This document shows positions 5,504 to 11,144 of a stretch of DNA of 15,162 nt, one piece after another (position 1 is the stretch's first letter; each line of letters starts with the position of its first letter). This stretch comes from Bifidobacterium breve. Lineage in GTDB: Bacteria > Actinomycetota > Acidimicrobiia > IMCC26256. The notes beneath the pieces were generated by a model. The model made no database searches. It was not told the origin of the DNA and worked only from the letters and a program-made list of their open reading frames with translations. Location: assembly GCA_945907055.1 (NCBI GenBank), contig CAMDSG010000028.1, positions 1 through 15,162 of the forward strand. Reading direction: 5' to 3'. Made by a program: the position numbers and the translations under genes.

Positions 5504-5848
5504 TCAGACCCGCTTCTCCTTGACACGCGCAGCGCGGCCAACACGATCACGCAGGTAGTAGAGCTTTGCGCGACGTACATCGCCGACGGTCGTCCGCTCA
5601 ATCTTTGAGACAATTGGGGAGTGCATTGGGAATGTGCGCTCCACGCCTACACCCTGTGTCACCTTGCGGACCGTAAAGGTCTCCTGGATGCCACCACCCT
5701 GACGGCGAATGACAATCCCTGTGAACTTCTGAACGCGCTCACGGGTTCCTTCAACAACGCGGACATATACATCGACTGTGTCGCCGGGTCCGAAGGTAGG
5801 AATATCGTCGCGCAGTGATGCGCGGTCGACCATATCGATGCGGTTCAT
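5504..5848 (-). CDS. rplS: 50S ribosomal protein L19
   Basis: L19 sits at the 30S-50S interface of the ribosome. The 114-residue sequence is complete: MNRIDMVDRASLRDDIPTFG, GDTVDVYVRVVEGTRERVQ, FTGIVIRRQGGGIQETFTVR, GVGVERTFPMHSPIVSKIE and a basic C-terminus ending LYYLRDRVGRAARVKEKRV. Motifs and length are typical of the family. The ATG is preceded by GAGG about eleven bases upstream, a rather long spacing. It follows trmD after a 172-bp gap that contains GC-rich hairpins, so it may have its own leader or promoter. Confidence 0.97.
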   Translation of the reverse strand: MNRIDMVDRASLRDDIPTFGPGDTVDVYVRVVEGTRERVQKFTGIVIRRQGGGIQETFTVRKVTQGVGVERTFPMHSPIVSKIERTTVGDVRRAKLYYLRDRVGRAARVKEKRV

Positions 5849-5919
5849 AACGGAGTGGACCTCAATACAAAAGTAGCGAATACGAGTGGTGTTGCTGAGC
5901 GTCTTGCAGGCCGTGCTTC

Positions 5920-5965
5920 CGCCCCTTTTGGGGGGCGAGGCGCCAAGGGTATCAGGGGGAGCGCC
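5920..5965 (-). promoter_or_regulatory. Hairpins in the trmD-rplS spacer, candidate rplS leader structure
   Basis: Within the 172-bp spacer 5849-6020, CGCCCC (5920-5925) and GGGGCG (5932-5937) form a perfect 6-bp stem with a 6-base loop. GGCGC (5939-5943) and GCGCC (5961-5965) can form a second stem. No U-tract follows on the minus strand, so termination is not indicated. L19 leader RNAs are described in other bacterial phyla, but I see no sequence match to them. The remaining spacer sequence shows nothing recognisable. Confidence 0.35.
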
Positions 5966-6020
5966 GAACTTAGAAGTCGAACTGCTTTGACTGCATTGCC
6001 AAGCGACGAATCAGAGGTTC

Positions 6021-6773
6021 TTAAAGCCCAAACTCAGCGAGCAATGCCCGCTCCTCAGGTGTCAAGTCGACTATCTCGAGAAGATCTGGTCTCCTATCAA
6101 GAGTGATCCTGAGGGATTGCGCCTGCCTCCACCTCTCAACCCTGGAGTGATCCCCGCTAATTAGGACCTCTGGGACACTCCAGCCACGGAACTCAGCAGG
6201 GCGCGTGTACTGCGGATACTCAAGAACGGAGCCGCGGTGAACATCGCCGTTTACCCCGTCGCCGGAAGCACTGAAGGACTCCTCTTTGGCTGATTCGTGG
6301 TTGCCCATTACGCCGGGCACCAATCTCGCGACTGCCTCAATAACAATTAGGGCTGCTGACTCGCCACCGGCAAGCACATAATCACCAACCGAGATCTCGC
6401 CGTCACAGAGGTGATCCGCGACTCTCTGATCGACGCCTTCGAATCGACCGCAAATAAGCGAGAACCCATCACCACCGGCAAGCTCTCTCGCCATCCCCTG
6501 ATCAAAACGGGATCCGCTCGCCGTTAGCAGCAGCAAAGGGCGCATCGGCTCCGCCTTCTCCACAGCATCGAACAAGACGTCTGGGCGCATGAGCATTCCG
6601 GCACCACCACCGAATGGCGAATCGTCGACACTTCGGTGGCGGTCTTGGGTTGAGTCACGTGGGTCATGCAGCCTGACATCGAGACGCCCCTCAGCGCGCG
6701 CCTTCCCCAATAGCGAGACCTCAAGAGGCCCGGCAAGGAACTCCGGGAAGATCGTGAATACATCTATCCTCAT
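6021..6773 (-). CDS. trmD: tRNA (guanine37-N1)-methyltransferase TrmD
   Basis: TrmD methylates N1 of G37 next to the anticodon, using S-adenosylmethionine bound in a SPOUT trefoil knot, and so prevents +1 frameshifting. The 250-residue protein shows MRIDVFTIFPEF, DDSPFGGGAGM (50-60), ICGRFEGVDQRV (107-118), EISVGDYVLAGGE (126-138) and EYPQYTRP (about 185-192). The C-terminal domain ends LTPEERALLAEFGL. Between KEESF and LEYPQYTRP lies a run of about 16 residues (SASGDGVNGDVHRGSV), longer than the four or five seen in E. coli TrmD. The start ATG at 6773 directly follows a five-codon ORF stop (TAAATG), and GAGGGTG inside that ORF acts as its ribosome-binding site. It lies between rimM and rplS, the standard order. 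Confidence 0.97.
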   Translation of the reverse strand: MRIDVFTIFPEFLAGPLEVSLLGKARAEGRLDVRLHDPRDSTQDRHRSVDDSPFGGGAGMLMRPDVLFDAVEKAEPMRPLLLLTASGSRFDQGMARELAGGDGFSLICGRFEGVDQRVADHLCDGEISVGDYVLAGGESAALIVIEAVARLVPGVMGNHESAKEESFSASGDGVNGDVHRGSVLEYPQYTRPAEFRGWSVPEVLISGDHSRVERWRQAQSLRITLDRRPDLLEIVDLTPEERALLAEFGL

Positions 6774-6788
6774 TTAGAACACCCTCAT
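6774..6788 (-). CDS. Micro-ORF M-R-V-F duplicating the trmD start
   Basis: Directly upstream of trmD and in the same frame, ATG AGG GTG TTC TAA encodes MRVF and stops where the trmD ATG begins. The context CTAAATGAGG occurs at both starts, 15 bp apart, and MRVF resembles the trmD opening MRIDVF. It looks like a small tandem duplication of the start region that acquired a stop, or a minimal leader peptide that passes ribosomes to trmD. Whether it is translated is unknown. Confidence 0.35.
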   Translation of the reverse strand: MRVF

Positions 6789-6799
6789 TTAGCGCGCCC

Positions 6800-7333
6800 T
6801 CAACTGCTCTTACCGAGATCGAGCAAACCCTCCGGCGGATTGATAACTACAACCCCGGGAGAGTTCTCGACGATAAATACAACTGGTACTAATACCTCGT
6901 CGCCGTTTATTGAGACCACCATTAAAGCCGAGGCTGGATTATCCTCCACCGCGACGACCGGCCCGAGCAAGAGCCCTGATACGTCGCGCACCTCCGCTCC
7001 AACAAGTTCATGGACCCAGATTACATTCTCGCCATCCTCAATCTCTGCGGAGTCGAGGGGATCTGCCATCACAAACTCGCCGAGAAGCTCCTCCGCAGCG
7101 GTTCGGTCCTTTATCTCCTTGAAACTAAGCAGCCATCTTCCCTGATGTGGGCGTGATGCTGAGACTGTCAGAGATCGAGCTCCGGTGTGGAGTATCGATC
7201 CGGGGGCGACGCGCTCAGTCCGATCTGAGGAGAGGGCAAAAGCAACCTCACCTTTGAGTCCATGAGCGCGACCTATTCGCCCAACCTGGAGACGTCCAAC
7301 GGGATCTGACGTCGATGCGTCGTCCCTAGGCAT
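6800..7333 (-). CDS. rimM: 16S rRNA processing protein RimM
   Basis: RimM binds S19 in the head of the nascent 30S subunit and assists late 16S rRNA maturation. The 177-residue sequence has the N-terminal RimM barrel (VGRLQVGRIGRAHGLKGEVA, about 12-31, through GRWLLSFKEIKDRTAAE) and a C-terminal PRC-barrel domain (IWVHELVGAEVRDVSGLLLG, then DEVLVPVVFIVE and INPPEGLLDL). The length is normal. The first dozen residues (MPRDDASTSDPV) are a slightly longer, polar extension. It begins five bases after the khpA stop and ends 26 bases before trmD, so it belongs to the same transcript. No strong ribosome-binding site is visible, which suggests coupling to khpA translation. Confidence 0.95.
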   Translation of the reverse strand: MPRDDASTSDPVGRLQVGRIGRAHGLKGEVAFALSSDRTERVAPGSILHTGARSLTVSASRPHQGRWLLSFKEIKDRTAAEELLGEFVMADPLDSAEIEDGENVIWVHELVGAEVRDVSGLLLGPVVAVEDNPASALMVVSINGDEVLVPVVFIVENSPGVVVINPPEGLLDLGKSS

Positions 7334-7338
7334 TTCTG

Positions 7339-7695
7339 CTACTCGAGAACGTCGACGGTGGTCTTAACACCATCTGCGGCACCCGCGGCTCGCGCCAATT
7401 GACGCATTGCCTGAATGACGCGACCACGCTTACCGATGAGACGCCCCATGTCGTTTGAGTCAGCTGCGATGAGCAACTCCACTACCTCGCCACGCTGCTT
7501 AGCCGTAACATCGACTGCATCGGGTGACTCAACAATGGATCGTGCGACATAATCGACAACGGCCTTAGCGGTTCCGCCCTCGATGCTGTTACCGGGTCCA
7601 CCAACTTCGTCCTCAATAAAGTTTCCTGAGTCCGAGGAGTTCTCGTCGATGCGGTTTCCAGGACCGGCTACTTCATCCTCAAAATCTGAGCTCAC
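7339..7695 (-). CDS. khpA: KH-domain RNA-binding protein KhpA with acidic N-terminal extension
   Basis: The C-terminal 75 residues (about 42-118) are a single type-II KH domain as in KhpA/YlqC. It runs from AKAVVDYVARSIVESPDAV through IAADSNDMGRLIGKRGRVIQ, where IGKRG (87-91) is the GxxG RNA-binding loop, to a final VKTTVDVLE. KhpA binds RNA, usually as a dimer with KhpB, and sits between rpsP and rimM in many Gram-positives. Unusual here is an acidic, Gly/Asn-rich extension of about 40 residues containing the same motif twice, EDEVAGPGNRIDE (6-18) and EDEVGGPGNSIEG (28-40). The start is GTG, overlapping the rpsP stop as GTGA, which implies coupling. A shorter start would remove the extension, but no other start with a good ribosome-binding site stands out. 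Confidence 0.92.
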   Translation of the reverse strand: MSSDFEDEVAGPGNRIDENSSDSGNFIEDEVGGPGNSIEGGTAKAVVDYVARSIVESPDAVDVTAKQRGEVVELLIAADSNDMGRLIGKRGRVIQAMRQLARAAGAADGVKTTVDVLE

Positions 7696-8201
7696 TCTGA
7701 GACCTCTGCAGTTGCATCCTCAGCGACTTCTTCCGTCGCCTCTTCTGCAACCTCTTCTGCAACCGCTTCTGCAGCAGCCTTTGCCGCCTCAGCAGCGGCC
7801 TTAGCGGCAGCATTGGCAGCAGACTCAGCGGCAGCGTTGGCAGCGGCCTCAGCCTTAGCAGCCTCGTCCTTAATGGCGCGCGCCTTGCTGGTACCGAGCG
7901 TGCGCGCCTTTGCAGTACGCGTGGCCAGCGTTGGGTTAGGTGACTCTGCCTCGAACTCTGCCCATAGGCCGGTTCCGATTAGCAACTTGTGAACCTGCTC
8001 CGTCGGCTGTGCGCCTTTGCGCAACCAACCAAGAGCCTTGTCGTTATCAATGGCAAAGACTGATGGGTCCTTGCGCGGCTCGTACTGGCCGATGATCTCG
8101 ATATAACGACCGTCTCGCGGGGAACGGGAGTCGGCTATGACGACGCGGTATGTGGGCTGCTTCTTCTTGCCCACTCGCATCAGACGAATTTTGACGGCCA
8201 C
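7692..8201 (-). CDS. rpsP: 30S ribosomal protein S16 with Ala/Glu-rich tail
   Basis: S16 is a 30S assembly protein. The core (about 1-82) reads MAVKIRLMRVGKKKQPTYRV, DGRYIEIIGQYEPRKDP, ALGWLRKGAQPTEQVHKLL, all standard. I start at GTG 8201 because the family begins with MAVKIRL and AGAGGAA lies about nine bases upstream; a longer in-frame ORF to 8231 adds residues that do not match the family. The product is 169 residues, about twice the E. coli length. The extra part is a basic linker (TRTAKARTLGTSKARAIKDE) followed by some 60 residues of Ala with Lys then Glu (such as EAAKAAAEAVAEEVAEE), likely a long helix. Shorter extensions occur in actinobacterial S16. The gene follows a 298-bp spacer and heads the rpsP-khpA-rimM-trmD-rplS block. 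Confidence 0.96.
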   Translation of the reverse strand: MAVKIRLMRVGKKKQPTYRVVIADSRSPRDGRYIEIIGQYEPRKDPSVFAIDNDKALGWLRKGAQPTEQVHKLLIGTGLWAEFEAESPNPTLATRTAKARTLGTSKARAIKDEAAKAEAAANAAAESAANAAAKAAAEAAKAAAEAVAEEVAEEATEEVAEDATAEVSE

Positions 8202-8434
8202 GTGCTGGTTTCCTCTTCGTTGGGAGATCATGTGTATTACAGATCAGATTTATTACGGGTCGATCACTTCAGGCTAACTACTGGCTCACTTCTGGCGATC
8301 ACAATCTCGAATCGCATCCTCCCCAGTTTCTCAGGGAGTAACTCTGTCAGCCTTGGCCGACGAAGGCGTCAGGCTAGCGGGTCTACCCCCTCCAAGGCAC
8401 GCCGGGGCACCTAGAAGCCCAAATCCCTTGGCTT
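8202..8434 (-). promoter_or_regulatory. rpsP upstream leader: possible promoter and structured RNA
   Basis: This gene-free stretch lies upstream of rpsP, to the left of a repeat array. On the minus strand TTGTGA (8304-8299) and TAGTTA (8280-8275) are separated by 18 bp, a passable sigma-70-type promoter. An alternative is TTAGCC (8277-8272) with TAATAA (8255-8250) at 16 bp. Further upstream are three stems: CTCCC/GGGAG (8319-8323 with 8334-8338), a bulged AGCCT-GACG/CGTC-AGGCT hairpin (8349-8375), and TAGAAGCC/GGCTTCTA (8412-8419 with 8430-8437). The last follows the ffh repeats and lacks a U-run. I recognise no Rfam family here. Confidence 0.4.
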
Positions 8435-8506
8435 CTACCTACCCACCTTACCTACCCGCCTTACCTACCGGACTTACCTACTGGCCTTACCTACCCGCCT
8501 TACCTA
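8435..8506 (-). repeat. 13-bp tandem repeats starting at the ffh stop codon
   Basis: Five consecutive 13-bp units occupy 8435-8499. On the minus strand they are GGCGGGTAGGTAA, GGCCAGTAGGTAA, GTCCGGTAGGTAA, GGCGGGTAGGTAA and GGTGGGTAGGTAG. A partial unit, TAGGTAA (8506-8500), overlaps the end of the ffh coding sequence and includes its stop. GTAGGTA is invariant in all five full units. Since 13 is not a multiple of three, the TAG and TAA in each unit give stops in every frame. The array lies in the 3' untranslated region of ffh and upstream of rpsP on the same strand. Confidence 0.9.
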
Positions 8507-9834
8507 ATGGGCATCCCAGGGATTGGGAGCCTGGGCTTCTTCCCCTGAGACATCGACTTCATCATCTGCTGCACAGTCTTGAACTGCTTTAAAAGCGCAT
8601 TCACTTCTTGAGTGCTAGTCCCCGAGCCCTTGGCGATGCGAGAGCGCCGAGAGCCGTTGATCACAGACGGATCACGGCGCTCCTCTGCGGTCATTGACCG
8701 AATTATTGCCTCAACCCTCCCCAATTGACTCTCATCCACCTCAGCGCCCTTGAGTTCTTTGGGGACTCCAGGGAGCATCTTCATGATGTTTCCGATCGGA
8801 CCCATCTTGCGGACCTGCTGCATCTGATCAAGGAAGTCGTCGAGGGTGAACTGCCCCGAGCGCATCTTCTCCTCGGTTGCCTGCGCATCCTCTGCGGTAA
8901 AGGCCGCCTCCGCTTTCTCGATGAGCGAGAGCACATCACCCATTCCAAGAATACGGCTCGCCATTCGATCGGGGTGAAAGGGCTCAAAGTCTTCAAGCGT
9001 CTCTCCCGTACCAACATAAATGATTGGCTTACCTACAACGGCCTTGACCGAGAGTGCAGCGCCACCTCGAGCATCACCATCAATCTTGGTGAGGATGACT
9101 CCATCAAGTCCGATTGCTTGATCGAATGCGACCGCTATGTTCACGGCCTCTTGACCTGTCATCGCATCAACGACGAGAAGCGAGTTAGTTGGTTTCACGA
9201 TGTCGCGAACCGCGATGAGTTCGTCCATGAGCGCCTCGTCGATCTGCAGGCGACCCGCAGTATCAACGATCATCACATTGCGGCCTAATCGCGCAGCCTC
9301 ATCAAATGCCGAGCGAGCGACATCTACGGCATTCTGAGGCGAGCCTTCTTTCGCATAGAAAACAGGAACATCAATTCTTTTTCCGAGCACACGGAGCTGC
9401 TCCACCGCGGCAGGGCGCTGAAGATCTGCAGCCACTAGAAGGGGCTGAAGACCTTGACTTTTTAGGAGTCGCGCCAACTTTGCTGCTGCCGTTGTTTTTC
9501 CGGAGCCTTGAAGACCGCTCAGCATTACAACTGTCGGCGGCTTTGGGTTCATCGTCAACTTCACCGTCGTTGACCCAAGTGTTGCGACCAACTCTTCGTG
9601 AACAATCTTGATCACTTGCTGAGCGGGCGTGAGACTCTTTGCAACCTCAGCGCCAGTAGCGCGCTCCTTAATGCGGGAGATGAAGTCTTTTACTACGCGA
9701 ACATTTACGTCTGCCTCGAGGAGGGCAAGGCGAATCTCGCGTGCTATTTCATCTATATCTGCATCACTGAGACGGCCGCGACCGCGCATTCGAGTGAAGA
9801 TCGCATCAAATCGGCCAGAGAGTGAATCAAACAT
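8500..9834 (-). CDS. ffh: Signal recognition particle protein Ffh
   Basis: Ffh is the SRP54 GTPase. With SRP RNA it recognises signal sequences of nascent membrane and secreted proteins and docks to FtsY. The 444-residue protein has an N domain (1 to about 95, starting MFDSLSGRFDAIFTRMRGRG) and a G domain with GLQGSGKTT (107-115), DTAGRLQ (191-197) and TKIDGDARGG (249-258). The M domain (about 295-444) contains the RNA-binding helix-loop SRRSRIAKGSG (385-395) and a Met-rich finger near KMGPIGNIMKMLPG. The length is slightly short of many actinobacterial homologues because the C-terminal tail is brief (RLPIPGMPIR). The SRP RNA gene is not found in this window. ftsY lies 72 bp upstream on the same strand. 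The stop codon forms part of the 13-bp repeat array. Confidence 0.97.
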   Translation of the reverse strand: MFDSLSGRFDAIFTRMRGRGRLSDADIDEIAREIRLALLEADVNVRVVKDFISRIKERATGAEVAKSLTPAQQVIKIVHEELVATLGSTTVKLTMNPKPPTVVMLSGLQGSGKTTAAAKLARLLKSQGLQPLLVAADLQRPAAVEQLRVLGKRIDVPVFYAKEGSPQNAVDVARSAFDEAARLGRNVMIVDTAGRLQIDEALMDELIAVRDIVKPTNSLLVVDAMTGQEAVNIAVAFDQAIGLDGVILTKIDGDARGGAALSVKAVVGKPIIYVGTGETLEDFEPFHPDRMASRILGMGDVLSLIEKAEAAFTAEDAQATEEKMRSGQFTLDDFLDQMQQVRKMGPIGNIMKMLPGVPKELKGAEVDESQLGRVEAIIRSMTAEERRDPSVINGSRRSRIAKGSGTSTQEVNALLKQFKTVQQMMKSMSQGKKPRLPIPGMPIR

Positions 9835-9838
9835 TGCC

Positions 9839-9869
9839 CTGAGGTTACCCGAGCCTCTCGGCTACTCAG
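9839..9869 (-). promoter_or_regulatory. Nested hairpin covering the ffh ribosome-binding region
   Basis: In the 72-bp ftsY-ffh spacer, CTCAG (9865-9869) can pair with CTGAG (9839-9843), and inside it CTCGG (9857-9861) pairs with CCGAG (9849-9853) around a 3-base loop. On the minus strand the lower stem ends in CTCAG, followed by GGCA and the ffh ATG, so the AG of the likely Shine-Dalgarno AGGG is partly paired. This could moderate ffh translation. It is a visual prediction with no energy calculation. Confidence 0.35.
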
Positions 9870-9906
9870 ATAGCAGCGTTGAGGGGTGGGTCGAGACGCA
9901 GAGAAA

Positions 9907-11133
9907 TCACTCGCCGAATAGAGCTGCCGCGAATTCCTCGGGGTCGAAAGGAATCAAGTCCTCGGGGCCTTCACCGACCCCAACAATCTTGACTGGTATG
10001 CCGAGCTCCGACTGGATAGCGAGGACGATCCCTCCCTTAGCAGTTCCGTCGAGCTTGGTCAGCGCTACGCCGGTCACCTCAACCGCTGCAGCAAACTCGC
10101 GTGCCTGCGTCAATCCGTTCTGCCCCGTGGTGGCATCAAGCACAAGGATGACCTCAGTAAGAGAGTCAGGGGTCTTATCTACAATCCGACGAAGTTTCTT
10201 AAGCTCCTCCATCAAGTTGACCTTCGTATGGAGTCGCCCAGCCGTATCCACAAGCACAAGATCGGCGCCGCGAGAATTAGCCGAGGCCATGGCATTGAAT
10301 ACCACCGACCCTGGATCCGCTCCCTCATCACCACGGACGAGAGTTGCTCCACTGCGCTCCGCCCAGATTCCAAGTTGCTCGGCTGCTGCTGCCCGGAACG
10401 TATCGGCTGCTGCGAGAACAACGTGGCGCCCAGCCGCACCCTCTCGCGTTGCAAGCTTTGCGATTGTCGTTGTCTTACCTACGCCATTGACGCCAACAAA
10501 CATCCAAACAGTTGGCCCTGATACAGCCATCTGAAGCGTTCGATCTGCAGGCGATAGGAGGAGCGCGATCTCTCGACGCAGCAGGCCCTCAACCTCTGAC
10601 CCATCCTTGATCTTGGCCGCCTTCGCGCTTGCCCTAACTGCCTCCACAAGTCGCGTTGCGGTGCTCACGCCAACATCCGCACTGATTAAAGCCTCCTCGA
10701 GCGACTCCCACGCCTCGTCGTCCATTGAACTGCGCCCGGAGACGCCGGCAAGCGCCCCAGCGAATGCAGCGCGCGTGCGCCCAAGCCGATCGCGCAAGCG
10801 CAGGGGCTCGGCTTTAGTCGCCTCGGCTTTAGTCGCCTCGGCTTTAGTCGCCTCGGCTCTAGTCGCCTCGGCTCTGAGCGCCTCCTCGAGTTCTTCCTTG
10901 CTATCGAGACCGGTATCCGTGCCCCCCTCTTTAAGTTCAACGGGGGGCGAGATGATCGCCTGATCGGGATCAGGCTCAACCTCTTGTGCGTTAATCGGTG
11001 TCTTGGTCTCCGGCGGAGCAAGCAGCGCGCTCTGTGACCTGCGAGCAATCGCTAAGCGGTATCCAATGACGACCAACGCGACGGCTGCCGCAGCAACCAA
11101 CACGACGATAAGGACTAGCAATAAATTCGACAT
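9907..11133 (-). CDS. ftsY: Signal recognition particle receptor FtsY
   Basis: FtsY is the membrane-associated GTPase that receives SRP-ribosome complexes and transfers them to SecYEG. The 408-residue protein opens with a hydrophobic helix (about 3-29, MSNLLLVLIVVLVAAAAVAL), an N-terminal anchor typical of actinobacterial FtsY. A Pro/Glu-rich acidic linker (about 35-110) includes a five-residue repeat of the EATKA type. The NG domain follows, with GVNGVGKTT (214-222), AADTFRAAA, VDTAGR (295-300), TKLDGTAKGG (359-368) and a final DPEEFAAALFGE. The ATG lies 11 bases after the channel gene stop and lacks a purine-rich ribosome-binding site, so it probably depends on translational coupling. Together with ffh 72 bp downstream it forms the SRP pair. 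Confidence 0.97.
   Translation of the reverse strand: MSNLLLVLIVVLVAAAAVALVVIGYRLAIARRSQSALLAPPETKTPINAQEVEPDPDQAIISPPVELKEGGTDTGLDSKEELEEALRAEATRAEATKAEATKAEATKAEPLRLRDRLGRTRAAFAGALAGVSGRSSMDDEAWESLEEALISADVGVSTATRLVEAVRASAKAAKIKDGSEVEGLLRREIALLLSPADRTLQMAVSGPTVWMFVGVNGVGKTTTIAKLATREGAAGRHVVLAAADTFRAAAAEQLGIWAERSGATLVRGDEGADPGSVVFNAMASANSRGADLVLVDTAGRLHTKVNLMEELKKLRRIVDKTPDSLTEVILVLDATTGQNGLTQAREFAAAVEVTGVALTKLDGTAKGGIVLAIQSELGIPVKIVGVGEGPEDLIPFDPEEFAAALFGE
10810..10884 (-). repeat. 15-bp coding tandem repeat in the FtsY linker
   Basis: Five contiguous 15-bp units (plus-strand consensus GGCTTTAGTCGCCTC) fill 10810-10884. The first three are identical (10810-10854), the fourth differs by one base and the fifth by four. 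On the coding strand they give repeated E-A-T-K/R-A. The period keeps the reading frame, so copy number could vary without disrupting ftsY. Confidence 0.9.
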
Positions 11134-11144
11134 CGGGGGCGATG

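Noticed and set aside
8202..8231. Longer rpsP beginning at 8231
   Set aside because: S16 proteins begin with MAVKIRL; GTG 8201 has its own AGAGGAA, which the longer start would place inside the coding region.
8340..8434. Possible SRP RNA (ffs) next to ffh
   Set aside because: Neither strand contains the conserved GGAAGGAAGCAGCC-type domain IV sequence; only a short GCCAAGGC resemblance exists.
9629..10534. 301-codon open frame on the plus strand
   Set aside because: It lies antisense to ffh and ftsY, both with complete motifs; its Ser/Arg/Ala-rich product is a typical shadow.
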